Made by a program: the position numbers and the translations under genes
Source of the DNA: Tenrec ecaudatus
Taxonomy: Eukaryota > Chordata > Mammalia > Afrosoricida > Tenrecidae
DNA: 64,000 nucleotides
Assembly: GCF_050624435.1 (NCBI RefSeq)
Contig: NC_134539.1
Span: forward strand, 48,206,001-48,270,000
Direction of reading: 5' to 3'
In this document: positions 31,216 through 41,782 of the stretch, one piece after another
Layout of the letters: every line of letters starts with the position of its first letter
Numbering within the stretch: position 1 is the first letter of the stretch
The notes under the pieces: generated by a model
What the model saw: only the letters and a program-made list of their open reading frames with translations
The model's database searches: none
What the model was told of the DNA's origin: nothing

Positions 31216-34200
31216 AAAACTTGAAACCTACTGACCTAGAAAGGAAGCCGAGATAGATAAAACTGTTCATTTCTCCTCCACCCTTTTTCTTTTTTGCTCC
31301 CTTTTCCTTCTTTGCTACTTTTCCTTCTTTGCTCCCTTGGTCTTACTCCACGCTTGCCTTGGAACTGACTGGAACCCACTGGGGTCCCTTTCCAGTTTCT
31401 AGTCTCCCTTCTGTCCTTCTCATCCTCTCTTCTTCTTACCTCTCTTTCCTTTGTGCACCTGGAATCCAGACGGAAGCACATCGGAGCAGGATGCTTGGCA
31501 GTATCTTATGCTAAGATAATCTTTGAACTTTAGACCAAACAGATCCCTTGAAATCTTTAAACCCAACAATAAGGTTAGCTTAATTAGTAGAGGCTATCTG
31601 CCTTGCGCATTGTGCCCTTTTAAAGCGCTGTCTGTATGGTCTCCCATGGACAATAGCAACTGGAAAGGTTAGAGAAGAAGCCTAGGAGATGGGAGGAGCA
31701 ACTGGGGAAAAAAGGAGAGAAAGCTTGTACACCTCAAAGAATCTATCCAATGCCACTGTTTGGTACTGATACATGTAGACATTATTGAATTAGTGTATCC
31801 TCTGTTGTGTATGTTTTCGACCACAACAAAAATGAAACAAATTAGTGACCAAGGAAAAAGCTAACTTGTGAAAGAGCTGCCGGGCTCAAATTTCCCGTGG
31901 GCTTTGGAAGTGGAGACTGCAGACTGCTGAGGCAGCGCCAGGCGACCTGCAAGTGGGCGCAGCTGGGATCCATAAGGTCCCCTCCCTCGTTCATTAAAAC
32001 AGCTGACCTTTCGCTCTAGCATTTCTCCATCATCTGGAATGTGTGATAAATGGGTCTTTAAAAGCTGACATTGTCCTGCCTTTTTTTTTATCCTTTTCCA
32101 CAATTTCACTGACTCGTTATCTTCTGTGAAAGCTTCCATCCTCTAGACTGTAGAGGGAAGAAAGGCATATTATTTCATGTGATCTGAGAGTTCTGAGTTC
32201 ATAGACTATGATGAAATTCCTTCAAAACCGGCTGGCTGTAGAAGTGGCAAACACAGAGAAATGTGTGGCTGTTGTTTTTAATGATGACCAAAGTTTGAAA
32301 GAAAACAGTTTAGAGACAGACTGTTTGGTACTGCAGCCTTGTTGCTGAAATATTGCATATTCATGTTTCTGTATTTAAAGTATATTTAAACTATATTCCC
32401 AGAGTGTGCATTTTTTTAAACTGCCATGTTTGATCCAATAAGGAGTTGCTTTTCATGTGCAAATATTCATCCCAACGTGTCTTGCTTTGCAAATTGAGTT
32501 TGATCAACAATCCCCTTTTCTTAAAGTGAAGGCGTTTTTCTTTATGTGTTTTGCTTTAATAATCGGGCGTAGGGAGGGGGAGCTCAAATGCTGTAACCAA
32601 GGTTACCTTACATCAAAAAAACAAAAACAAACACACTAATTAGCAAGTATCTTAGTTTATAAGAAACATTCCCTGAAAAACAGACTTGAAATAAACGTTT
32701 TTCAACAAGGAGAGGGAAACTCACAGTCTTGTTTGCTTGATTTGTCTGCAAACCAAAAACTGCTCTAAAAAAATAAGGCTACTACTAAATTTTTTGAAAG
32801 CTGTTTTTAGGATTTGCTTTAGAGTTGACTCAAATCACTGGGTTTTGTGATCCCGGTGCTTCTCTCACTCAGGAAAAAAAAAATCCACTTTCACAATAGC
32901 TAGTTGGGTTTTCAAATAACAAATTTAATTTTTGTTTGCCAAAGTACCCAAAAAACACTATTTGACTTCCTGAATATCAATAACTTATATAGACAGCATT
33001 CCAGGAGATAAGGAAGAAAAAAAAAAGGTTCACAGCAGCACCCACTGAGAATTGTCTTCCAAATACTGCCTGTGAGTCTAGATTCACATCAAGATCTGGC
33101 CAACATACAGTACAGAAGTTGTCAGCCCACAGGAATCACTGCTGCCAACTGTCAGTCAGAGGTTTGGCAAATGGGTTCATGTGCACGGCTTCCACAGCAA
33201 TGCCCCGCTAATTCTTATTCTGCTCGCTTTACCCACTTTCATAATAAATGGATTGATTGCCACCTATTCCTCCCCCAGCTGAACAAACCCACCACAGGAA
33301 ATAGATGCCAGGGCCCAAGTTTGGAGAGGGGAAAAAAAGAGAGGGGAGAGGCGGGGCAGGTGGGGAGGGGCTGGAGGGGGCCTGTGACCCCGAGAAAGAG
33401 TCCAAGAACAAGGAAAGCAGCCCCTCTGGAGTCGCTTCACTGTGCCCATCCGAAGCCTGATAACATCGCTTTCAGATTAAATATTGGTGGGGAGTACTTT
33501 TACATAAAGGAGAAAGAAGACCTTTTAATGGCTTTGAAAGGTGAGCACCAGATCAAAGCAGCGGCAATTGAAGTTTCTTGACTGGAATTCCACCAACACA
33601 GATGGAAAACCCATTTTTAAAAAAAAAAAATCAAATATATTCACAAATAAAAATAAGCCCCTATGCTTTAAGAGCTCTGGCTTGTGTTATGTGAAACATC
33701 AGGAACCAATTAAATTGCTCTCCCCATCTTGTTTATCCTAAATAAAATGGGCTTTTCCCTGCTGATTATACCAGTTTCCCGTCCCTGTGGCAGGGATCTG
33801 TCGAGCACTATGCATTAAAATCTGTAATCTGAAGTCCAAGTTGGAAAAAGTCCGAAAGCCTGCATTGTAGCAGGCTAAGGAGGAATGTGCTAAATATCTA
33901 CCTTCTATCATGCAGTATTTTCTCCCTCGCTACCCCCAAAGGGATCACAATAGACAACCATTGACACCGATTCGGTTATTCGCTTGCTTAAACTTTTCCT
34001 CTCCCTCCAGAGCTTAGAGTGGGAGGCACGCTCTTCTTTTTGTTTTCCGTGTTCAGGCGTGGGTACATTGTTCAGTTCTGAGAGGATAGAGAGCGAGGTA
34101 TCGTGCCTTACTGTGAAAGATGGACTATCAAATGACCCCGATCCTTCCAGCTACTGCCTGAGAGCACACCACTCCGCATGTCTGGCTCCTCTCTGCCCAC

Positions 34201-34985
34201 CACGGCCACGACATCCATAAAGGGGCCCATGTCTGGGGTCTCCACACCAAGAAGTCAACCCATCTGCTCCGAGGGAGGATTGCTAGGAGCCGGGCAGGCA
34301 TTACACACATTGGATAGAACTGCTGGTTAAGGTCATAGAGTCACGTGCCACGTGGCTCTCCATTTTGACACTACACAGGCATGCGTGTTCATACACATTA
34401 TGTCATAGAAAACAAAGGAGAAGGACCTTGGGCTAATGTCCTTGAAATCTGCCCCAGAGTGATTCACACAACACCTGGCCCTCAGAGTGCCCCTGATGGC
34501 AGGGACACAGGCTAGTTGGAGCTCCTGCGCTGAGTTCCAGGCAGCAAGCCCACAGTTGCAATCACGTGTCACAGAAATGTCCAGAACATGACAGGGGACA
34601 TAATATCTCCGAGCCGAGGTATAGCTTTCATCCACAAAACTCCAAAACTTAGATCCACCATCTTAGGAGTTTATCAGACACACTTCTTTTTCTTCAAAAA
34701 AAGGCTTCCCTGTTCCACTTATCTCTGCTGGGTGCATTCCATTTGCTGCCAGACAACATCGCACAATTATTTTCCCTCTGATTCCACCCTTGGATTAAGT
34801 GATGTACAGTCAGGTCCATTGTTGGCTACCTGCCATCCAGCCTCCCTGATAGAGTTGCTTTCTGTGCAGGTCTAGAAATCTCTAGACCTGGGCTCAGTGG
34901 TTTGTCCAGATTGTCCGGGCTGTTTGAACTTGAGTGGTGACAGGTGGTAATGAGAGAGGGGGAAAAAATGGAAACGTAAGCTTGG
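31216..34985. other. Repeat-poor block, no gene supported
   Basis: Nearly 3.8 kb with almost no recognisable interspersed repeat, against a background of one every few hundred bases. It includes AT-rich tracts (32330-33050) and a GC-richer segment (33290-33440). The 169-codon frame at 33072-33578 is the longest plus-strand frame outside a repeat, but its composition is low complexity in the middle, there is no family resemblance and no splice or initiation context that decides for it. I leave it unannotated as coding. Confidence 0.45.
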
Positions 34986-35039
34986 CCCAAGTTCCCCATC
35001 TGAGATGACCACCTGACCTACCTCCAAGCTTCGATGGGC

Positions 35040-35270
35040 TAACCCAGGGGATTGGCCAACTTCTGAAACAAAGAGCCGGTCCTGTCCCTCACAACACGTT
35101 CAACATTATTCGAGAGCCACAAACATATATTTTACAAAGGAACTAAATCACCACTCTGTGCATACTATCATTTACATGGTTTCAGTTTTTCTCTGGAGCC
35201 ACATGGATGTACAGAAAAGAGCTGCACATGGCTTGTGAGCCGCAGTTTGCCATGACCCCTGTTCTGAACT
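35040..35270 (+). mobile_element. hAT-like DNA transposon fragment
   Basis: GAAACAAAGAGCCGGTC, TTCGAGAGCCACAAACA and a right end CTTGTGAGCCGCAGTTTGCC then CCCCTG resemble hAT non-autonomous elements whose ends read 'GTGAGCCGCAGTTTGCCGACCCCTG'. Confidence 0.55.
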
Positions 35271-35334
35271 ATTAATAGAGAAAAATCATCATTCACAGTG
35301 GAGCTACAATAGTCTCTTGTACGTCAGAGAACTG

Positions 35335-35475
35335 TCTCATTTTAATTCACACAAAAATCTTGTAAGGAAGACTTGCTTTTCCCATTTTGTACATGCTGAA
35401 ACTAGAATAGCCAATTAATCTGCCCACGGTCAAAGGGGTATAATAAAGACTAAAATCTATGACTAATTGGCTTAG
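35335..35475 (-). mobile_element. MIR SINE fragment, minus orientation
   Basis: CCCATTTTGTACATGCTGAAACT and CTGCCCACGGTCAAAGG are the reversed MIR core. Confidence 0.5.
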
Positions 35476-35496
35476 AAGTTATTGCCTGCCCTGAAA

Positions 35497-35511
35497 ATAT
35501 ATATATATATA
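35497..35511. repeat. (AT)n microsatellite
   Basis: Seven AT units between two MIR-like pieces. Confidence 0.85.
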
Positions 35512-35649
35512 AGGGTTATGTATAGTTAGTGCTCAATAATTGTTCCTCCCCAATTCAGAACTTAAATTTCACCCAGATGTAAAAGACAAATAATATTATA
35601 AGTCCCTGGTTCTGACCTAGTCATCGATACAAACAGTAATGAGTCTGTT

Positions 35650-35668
35650 TGTGTGTGTGTGTGTGTGT
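35650..35668 (+). repeat. (GT)n microsatellite
   Basis: Nine to ten GT units. Confidence 0.9.
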
Positions 35669-35684
35669 TGTTATTGTTTCCATG

Positions 35685-36085
35685 TTTGAACCCATTGTTG
35701 TGACTTTTGTGCCAATCCACCTCACTGAGGGCCTTCCTCTATTTCACGGACCCTCTACTTTACCAAGCATACTATTCCTCCCCAGGATCCAGCCCATTCT
35801 GATAATATACGTTAAGTTCATAGAAAACAAATCTTGAAGCCTCCTCATACATGAGAATTCATTTTTGCCATCCCCCCTTCTAAGGAATATTCTGCCTGTA
35901 CATCTTCCCAAACAAGCTTGGTTGCTCTTCTGGCCATCCTTAGTATATTGAATACTCAATTCAAAGGCATAAATTCTGCTTCAGTCTTCCTTATTCATGG
36001 TCTAACTTTTACATCCATATGGAACAACTGAAAACACCATGGTTTGGGTCAGACACATCTTAGTCTCCAAACTGATATACTATAA
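35685..36085 (-). mobile_element. RTE LINE 3' part, minus orientation
   Basis: Plus strand: CCAATCCACCTCACTGAGGG, CTTTACCAAGCATACTATTC, AAGGAATATTCTGCCTGTAC, TCAAAGGCATAAATTCTGC and ACCATGGTTTGGGTCAG, the reverse of the RTE 3' region. Confidence 0.8.
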
Positions 36086-36275
36086 ACCAAACGCACTGCC
36101 ACCAACTCAACTCTGCCTCGTAGTGACCCTGTAGGTCAGACTAAAACTGCTACTGTGATTTCCCACGTAGAAAGCCTCACCTTTCTCCTGAGTAATGACT
36201 GGTGGCTTTGAACTACTGACCCTGTCGTTTTCAACCCAATACATAACCCACTATACCACCAGGGATCCTCAAGAC
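36086..36275 (+). mobile_element. AfroSINE copy
   Basis: GCACTGCCACCAACTCAAC, GTGACCCTGTAGGTCAG, GGTGGCTTTGAACTACTGAC and CATAACCCACTATACCACC in order. Confidence 0.85.
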
Positions 36276-36539
36276 GCACACACATATCTTGGGAGCTAGT
36301 TTGCTATTTGAACATCTATATTTATGAATACCTATAGTGGGGCTGTTCCCTGAGGCTGATGGTTTATGAATGTTTCCAAATCATAATGGTTACTGTTAAA
36401 ACTGAAATAACACCTCAATTTAGACACAGTTTATCAGCATATAGCTCTAGAGATTCTACATGCACTATGTTGAAAATTATCATTTTAATGTAAGAGATAG
36501 TATGATTATAATAATTTAATATCAAGAAATGCCTTTTAA
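36276..36539. other. Unassigned DNA
   Basis: No feature recognised. Confidence 0.3.
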
Positions 36540-36712
36540 AAAAAGCTCACTGCCATTAAGTCTATACTGACTCTTAGTGACCCCCTGTGGGTTTCTGAGA
36601 CACTAACTGTTTGAGAATAAATAGCCCAATCTTTCTCCCGAAGAGTTGCTAATGGTTTTGAGCTGCTGACCACGTGGATAGCAGTCAAATTGCATAACTA
36701 CTACATCAGTTT
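36540..36712 (+). mobile_element. AfroSINE copy
   Basis: CTCACTGCCATTAAGTCTAT, GTGACCCCCTGTGGGTTTC, CTTTCTCCCGAAGAGTTGC and GAGCTGCTGACCACGTGG. Confidence 0.85.
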
Positions 36713-36828
36713 GGGTTGTTGCTAGGTGCTATCAAGTGGGGTTTCGCTCATAGTGGCGCTATGTACAACAGAACAAAACACTGCCCTGTCCTGCACTATC
36801 TCACAACTGTTGTGTTGTTTGAGATTAG
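36713..36828 (-). mobile_element. RTE LINE terminal 3' fragment, minus orientation
   Basis: TTGTTGCTAGGTGCTATCAAG, ATAGTGGCGCTATGTACAAC and AACACTGCCCTGTCCTGC are the reversed RTE 3' terminus. Confidence 0.75.
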
Positions 36829-36829
36829 A

Positions 36830-36931
36830 GTCAAACTCTAAGTTGATTCTGACTCAGAGCAACATGATAAATAGAGTGGAAATGCACCTATGGGTTTCCA
36901 AGGCCTATGTAAATATGTAGGGGAGCAGAAA

Positions 36932-36996
<65 letters not shown>

Positions 36997-37075
36997 TCTC
37001 GGAGTGGCTGGTGGGTTCAAACTGCTGGCCTTATGGTTAGCAGCACAACATGTAGCCCACTCTGCCACCAAGCTG
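36830..37075 (+). mobile_element. AfroSINE copy with large CT expansion
   Basis: TAAGTTGATTCTGACTCAG, GTTTCCAAGGCCTATG, GGAGCAGAAAGCG, then (CT)28, then GGAGTGGCTGGTGGGTTC, GGTTAGCAGCACAACATG and TGCCACCAAGCTG. The array replaces the short CATCTTTCTCCC segment of the normal SINE. Confidence 0.9.
36935..36990 (+). repeat. (CT)28 microsatellite inside an AfroSINE
   Basis: 56 nt of uninterrupted CT. It produces long Leu-Ser and Glu-Arg frames on the two strands that are not genes. Confidence 0.98.
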
Positions 37076-37269
37076 TTTCCTAAGGCTGATGGTTTTTAAT
37101 CATTTTGAGATTCTAAGCCGACAATGAAACAACAATGGTCAAAGCAGGCTGAGTCAAATGTGCTAATGAGAGAGGGGGACAGGGTCAGAAAAGAGGAGGA
37201 CAACTACAACCTTGTTGAAATACTTCTTTTCCTTTAAATCTCTTGGTTTACAAACAAAACAATGAACTT

Positions 37270-37875
37270 TGAAGAGAAAAAAAAGCCAAGGAAACAATTA
37301 GTCCAAAGAACTTCTGGCTCCTGCCAACCTCAGGGTCTCTGGCCCTGGGACCAGAAGAATTAGATGGTGCCCGGCTACCACTGCTGACCAGTTTGAAAGG
37401 GATCACAGTAGAAGGCCTTGGGTAGAGTAGGAGAAAATTATGGAACAAAGTTCAAAATCATTAAAAAAAAAGAAAAAAGAAAAGACTAGACTTAGTTCGC
37501 TGATAGAGACTGGTAGATCCTCTGTGACTATGGCCCCAACAGGCTGGACCTAAATTCTTTCTCATGGCTCAACTCTCAGCCAATCAATAGACAGGCAGCT
37601 GTGAGATGAACAGTAGCACTCAGGAACATGCTGTGGATGAGTGCTCCTTAGAACTATCTAGCATGCAGCTTTTGCCCAGGGAGCAAGATCAGAAGGCAGG
37701 AAGGAACGGAAAAGAACAGCAAACACAGGAAAGAAATGGGAAGAGTGTTCTCGGAGTATGAAAACTGCTATCAGCGTCATGCCTTAAAATGCACAGGACT
37801 TGTTCAATGGGAAACCAATTTATCCTCTGAACTCCCACCCAAATCACGAGCAAAAGTTTAAAGCAAATCCCCTTG
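37270..37875 (+). mobile_element. Family Q A-tailed retroposon
   Basis: AGATGGTGCCCGGCTACCAC at about 37362, GGGATCACAGTAGAAGGCC, GAGACTGGTAGATCC, TCTCATGGCTCAACTCTCAG, AACACAGGAAAGAAATGGG, then CTCCCACCCAAATCACGAG close to its 3' end. Same block order as 46380-46990. Non-coding. Confidence 0.75.
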
Positions 37876-37889
37876 CTTTTCTTTTTATT

Positions 37890-38112
37890 CCTCTAACTCA
37901 AGGTTTGGCAAATTCTAGCCTGTGGTGCAAGTCTGGCCTGACTCTCATTTTTGTAAATAAAGTTTTATTGGAATACAGCCACTTTGCTTTGTTTATGTGT
38001 TTTCTATGGCTATTTTTGCCCTGAAAGAGCTGAGCTGAACAGTCAATCCTAAGGCCCGCAGAGCCTAACGCTTTTACTGTTTGGCTCATCACAGAAAAAG
38101 TTTGCCAAACTT
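37890..38112 (-). mobile_element. hAT-Charlie-like DNA transposon
   Basis: CTCAAGGTTTGGCAAATTC, AATAAAGTTTTATTGGAATA, GTGTTTTCTATGGC and AAAAGTTTGCCAAACTTTC show the ends and core of the eutherian 'CAGGGGTCGGCAAACTTTTTC' hAT family, here reversed with imperfect terminal inverted repeats (GGTTTGGCAAA / TTTGCCAAAC). Confidence 0.7.
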
Positions 38113-38115
38113 TCT

Positions 38116-38345
38116 AAACCAGTGGTTCTCAAACCTGGCGGGACATTAAAACCACCTGAAAGTTTTAAAAATAAAACTGTCTCCTAGATGCCGACCACAG
38201 AGACATTGGTTTAATGTTGAATGTCTTAGGAAGGCTGGAGCATTACATTATCATTAAAAACAAACCAAAAATACCTCTCCATATGATTGCAACGTATAAG
38301 CTGGGGGAAATCACTATTCTACGCTTCTTTGAGAACATCTGTAAA
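38116..38345 (+). mobile_element. MER5-like hAT fragment
   Basis: CCAGTGGTTCTCAAACCTGG followed by ATTAAAACCACCTGAAAG is the MER5 left end. The right part is degraded. Confidence 0.65.
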
Positions 38346-38462
38346 TTGAAGAATCATACTCTGGTTATAATCTGAGATTAGGCCATGCATCCTTTCCTAG
38401 CTGCAAGGAAGGCTGGGAAAACAATGACAGCTTTCTGTCTATAGCAGGAATGAAGGCCAACC

Positions 38463-38814
38463 CACTACAACACGGGTTCTCAACCTGTGGGTCACGACCT
38501 CTTAGGGGGCCGAACGACCCTTCACAGGGGTCACCTAAGACCATCGGAAAACGCATAAATATTTCACAATATATAATTACATATTGTTTTGTGGTTAATC
38601 CCTGTGCTTTAATTATGTTTAATGATGTTCAATTTGTAACAATGAAAATACATCCTGTCTATCAGATATTTACATGACGAGGCATCACAGTAGCCAAATG
38701 ACACTGATGAAGTAGCAACGAAGATAATGTTATGGTTTGGGGGGGTCACCACCACATGAGGAACCGTCTGAAAGGGTCGCAGCCTGAGGAAAGTGGAAAA
38801 CCGCTGCTCTACAA
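38463..38814. mobile_element. SPIN-like non-autonomous hAT transposon with 8-bp target-site duplication
   Basis: Element 38471-38806, 336 bp. Ends: CACGGGTTCTCAACCTGTGG on the left and, reversed, CAGCGGTTTTCCACTTTCC on the right, imperfect inverted repeats. The subterminal words GGTCACCTAAGACCATCGG and AACGACCCTTCACAGGGGTC are characteristic of SPIN. Flanks CACTACAA (38463-38470) and CTCTACAA (38807-38814) form an 8-bp duplication with one mismatch, the hAT signature. There is no transposase. SPIN elements are known to have entered several unrelated tetrapods by horizontal transfer, tenrec among the mammals. The ends and duplication are visible; the family name is recognition by eye. Confidence 0.85.
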
Positions 38815-39095
38815 AGACTCCAATCTGAGGCAACTTCCCAAGGAGAGACTGAAGATTTTGACGAGGCGGCCACGAAATTGCAAACTGCTGTCAAGCCATT
38901 TTAAGTCACCAGAGTGAAAAGTGAAAGGAGGCTTACTTTGAAAAGGGCATTCCTAGAATTCAAATTAATTGCAAATTTAATAATGTGAGTCCACTACTGT
39001 CATTTTTTATACGCATTTTGATTTAAATATCAAACAACTCTTTTGTTCTCTCCTCATGTAATCTAATTTTTCTAGATTTAACTAATTGAACTTAT
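38815..39095. other. Unassigned DNA
   Basis: No feature recognised. Confidence 0.3.
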
Positions 39096-39097
39096 AT

Positions 39098-39290
39098 ATT
39101 GTTATTGTTGTTGGGTGCCATCGGTTGGTCCCGCCCCCGAGCAGCCCTGTGTGCTGAAGAAAGAAACACGGCATGGTCCAGCCAGCTTCACAATCAGTCC
39201 CATGCCTGAGCCCACTGAGGCAGCTCTGGGTCCGTCTGTCTCATGGAGGGCCTCCCTTTTTTCCACTGCCCCTCCACTTTTCCAAACACA
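39098..39290 (-). mobile_element. RTE LINE 3' end, minus orientation
   Basis: TTGTTATTGTTGTTGGGTGCC at the left is the reversed CCTAACAACAACA terminus; GAGGGCCTCCCTTTTTTCC and TCCAAACACAATGTCC follow. Confidence 0.75.
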
Positions 39291-39291
39291 A

Positions 39292-39495
39292 TGTCCAGGA
39301 TCCTGGGTGGCACAGTGGTGATGCGTTGTGCTGGAAACCCCAAGGTCAGCAGTTTGAAACCACCAGCCATTCTGCAGGAGAAAGACGGGGCTTTCTTTTC
39401 CTGTAAAGAGCTGCAGTGCTGGGAACTCACAGGGACAGAGCTACCCTGTCGTCTAGGGTCTCTATGAGTCGGTGTTGCCTCGACAGCAGTGAGGA
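39292..39495 (-). mobile_element. AfroSINE copy, minus orientation
   Basis: TCCTGGGTGGCACAGTGGTG, AGGTCAGCAGTTTGAAACC, TGCAGGAGAAAGACGG, TCTAGGGTCTCTATGAGTCG and GACAGCAGTGAGG. One of the least diverged AfroSINE copies, abutting the RTE 3' end. Confidence 0.9.
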
Positions 39496-40018
39496 TTATA
39501 TATTAAATGTCAGCAAGCTGTTATCCAAATATTTTCATTTGGTAATAATACAGAAATGTATTGTTTTCCTTCTTGATTATGGGAAGTTTCTTTAATAGAA
39601 ACTTTTCTTCTAATTCAAAGGCATCAGAATACCATAATCAGACACAGAAATATTTCTCACAATCTAGATTATCCTGATTGGAATCGCACTCCAAGTTTCT
39701 TAGTACAACGTTTCTAAGACTTCGGATATGTTCCAGTGTGGTTGGTCTTTGATGAAGTATTCTAAGCCCACTCTCTACCCTCATCAGCTTTAGGATAACA
39801 TTGAAAATATATCCAAAACTACACATACACACACACACACTTACTTCACATAATAGTGAATAATTTTCACTAACAATACAGTCTAAATAAAATTTTACAC
39901 AGATTTTCCTTTAAAAAAATTAGTAAAGACCCAACTCTGCCCACAATAAAGTCAACCTTTCATAAGAATAGCAGCGGATTTTAATTCCTTGAAACCACAT
40001 GGTCTCACTCTTCTCTGT
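39496..40018. other. Unassigned DNA with a short CA repeat
   Basis: A (CA)7-type tract lies at 39827-39840. Nothing else recognised. Confidence 0.35.
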
Positions 40019-40019
40019 C

Positions 40020-40245
40020 CACCCCAAACCAAACCAAACTCATGGCCATTGACTTGACTCTGACTCATAGAAACCACTTAGGACAGTGCAGAACCACCCG
40101 AAAGGTTTCCAAGCTTATAAATTATTATAGCAACAGTCTGTCACATATTTTTGCCTCTGAACAGCTGGTATGTTCAAACCTCTGACCTTTGGGTTAGCAG
40201 CCAAGGACTTTAACCACGACACCATCATGGCCTCTCCTCTCTACC
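40020..40245 (+). mobile_element. AfroSINE copy
   Basis: TGGCCATTGACTTGACTCTG, GAACCACCCGAAAGGTTTCC, TTCAAACCTCTGACCTTTGG and AACCACGACACCATCATGG, with an inserted AT-rich segment in the middle. Confidence 0.75.
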
Positions 40246-40849
40246 CAGACGAGGGTATTTGGGGAAGTCTTTCCATAACAAGGAAATGTTTGCCCCAACA
40301 CAGACACAGCGGTGCTGAAAGCTTTGGACTGGTAACATTTAACAACAACAAAAATTAACCTAAAAATGGTGGGATCCTTTTCCTTAGAAATCTTTCAGCA
40401 AGAAATGACTTTTAGAGAAATAACTACTAGCCAAGCCCTTGGCTTGGCAGAAGGCAGCTGAACTCTGAGTTAAGACTGGAAATTATTTCTCCCTTTTTAT
40501 ATCTGAATCGTGGAGGTCATAGTTTTGTGGTTTTGTTTTTTCCTGTATTAAAATTACTCTTGTATCAGACCACTTACTTGTCTGCAAGCTTAGGTCTCTG
40601 ATTTTTCCTCAGAAAACCTACAACAAATGTTAAAAAAAAAGAAGATCACTGTCACTTTTGAACTCAGCTAGACTGCTATATTTTGGGGGTTTATACTTGC
40701 AGGTCTACTTCGAAGTCAACCCTGGATGAAGAGAATCAGGGTTGGGGGATATATGGTAAAATAATGCTTCAGACAGAATGAGAATGAAACCTTACAGCTA
40801 TCTCTAGCTATTTCAGTAACTAATTCGCCAAAAGATAACTTTATTTTAT
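40246..40849. other. Unassigned DNA
   Basis: No gene or named repeat. The minus-strand frame 41165-40716 crosses a P element and cannot be one protein. Confidence 0.3.
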
Positions 40850-40996
40850 TTTTAAAATCATTATACTGGGGGCTCATACAACTCCTATCACAATGCACAC
40901 ATCCATCCGTTGTGTCAAGCACATTTGTACATGTGTTGCCATCATCATTCTCAAAACATTTGCTTTCTACTTGAGCCCTTGGTATCAGCTCATTTG
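40850..40996 (-). mobile_element. Family P retroposon, 5'-truncated, minus orientation
   Basis: ACTGGGGGCTCATACAACTC, TCAAGCACATTTGTACATG, TACTTGAGCCCTTGGTATC and AGCTCAT. About 145 bp remain, starting in the minus sense at ATGAGCTGATACCAAGG. Confidence 0.85.
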
Positions 40997-40999
40997 AAG

Positions 41000-41095
41000 G
41001 ATTCCAACTCTGACATTGAAAGCAGTAACCCTTGTAGATGTCGTACGGATCATTCCCATTGCACTCCACCCTGAGCTGCAGAAAGGAAAACAAAG
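41000..41095 (-). other. Exon-like segment behind a strong splice-acceptor-like tract
   Basis: On the minus strand a pyrimidine-rich TTTGTTTTCCTTTCTGCAG ends at about 41076, followed by an open stretch reading LRVECNGNDPYDIYKGYCFQ then CQSWNPSN before the P insertion. It is cysteine-containing and balanced in composition, but it is only about 27 codons long, I see no clear donor site, and I do not recognise the peptide. It may be chance. Confidence 0.2.
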
Positions 41096-41399
41096 GAAAC
41101 CTGGAGCCTGTCACGCTTTCTCCTCCTCTTTTTTTTCCCCTTACTCCCTTCCGCTTCTTTCTCACCTGGGTTCACAGTCCAAACCCGGCCCCCAGAGATG
41201 GCTTTTACTACAGGAGAGCAGCTCAGCCTCAGGCACATTCACAATCCCCATTCAAGTATCACTCAACTTTTAGAGTAAGTTCCACAAGCCAACGACTTCT
41301 TAGTATAAAAGCACCCATCGATTGCCTATAAACACCCTCCACCCCACACACCCCTAAAAAAGCTAAATCCCACTTGAGAGGGAACTTAGCCCTAAATAT
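41096..41399. other. Unassigned DNA
   Basis: Pyrimidine-rich near 41108-41160, otherwise nothing recognised. Confidence 0.3.
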
Positions 41400-41444
41400 T
41401 TTTCTCTGTTGCATCGGCAGACCTTGAGGAAATACTGAAGACAG

Positions 41445-41782
41445 CCTTTGGGGGGTAGAAGGAAAAAGGGAGAACCGATAATAATGATCAAGACACAATC
41501 ACACACACACCCCCTTCCAAGGGGAAGAATAACGGAAACCATGGGGGAAAGGGAGACAGTGGTCGGTGTGAGATATGAAAATAATAAGAATTTATCATCT
41601 ATCAAGGGGTCACCAGGGTGGGGGAACGGGTGATCAAAGAGGAGCTGATACCAAGGACTCAGTAGAAAGTAATTGTCTAAGAAAGAATGATGGCGACATA
41701 TGTATAAATATGCCTCATACAACTGATGTATGGGTTGTAATAAACTTTGTAAGAGCCCTCAATAAAATGATAAAAAAAAGAC
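41445..41782 (+). mobile_element. Family P retroposon, 5'-truncated
   Basis: GGGAGAACCGATAATAATG, AGATATGAAAATAATAAG, GAGGAGCTGATACCAAGG, then GTAAGAGCCCTCAATAAAAT and an A-rich tail. More diverged than most P copies. Confidence 0.75.

Noticed and set aside
33072-33581. 169-codon plus-strand frame in repeat-poor DNA
   Set aside because: No recognisable domain, low-complexity centre, no clear splice signals or start context. Conservation would be needed to reconsider.
36838-37099. Frames with long Leu-Ser or Arg-Glu runs
   Set aside because: Produced by (CT)28 in an AfroSINE.
40716-41165. 149-codon minus-strand frame
   Set aside because: Most of it reads through a family P element; only a short upstream part is of any interest and is listed as a separate low-confidence feature.
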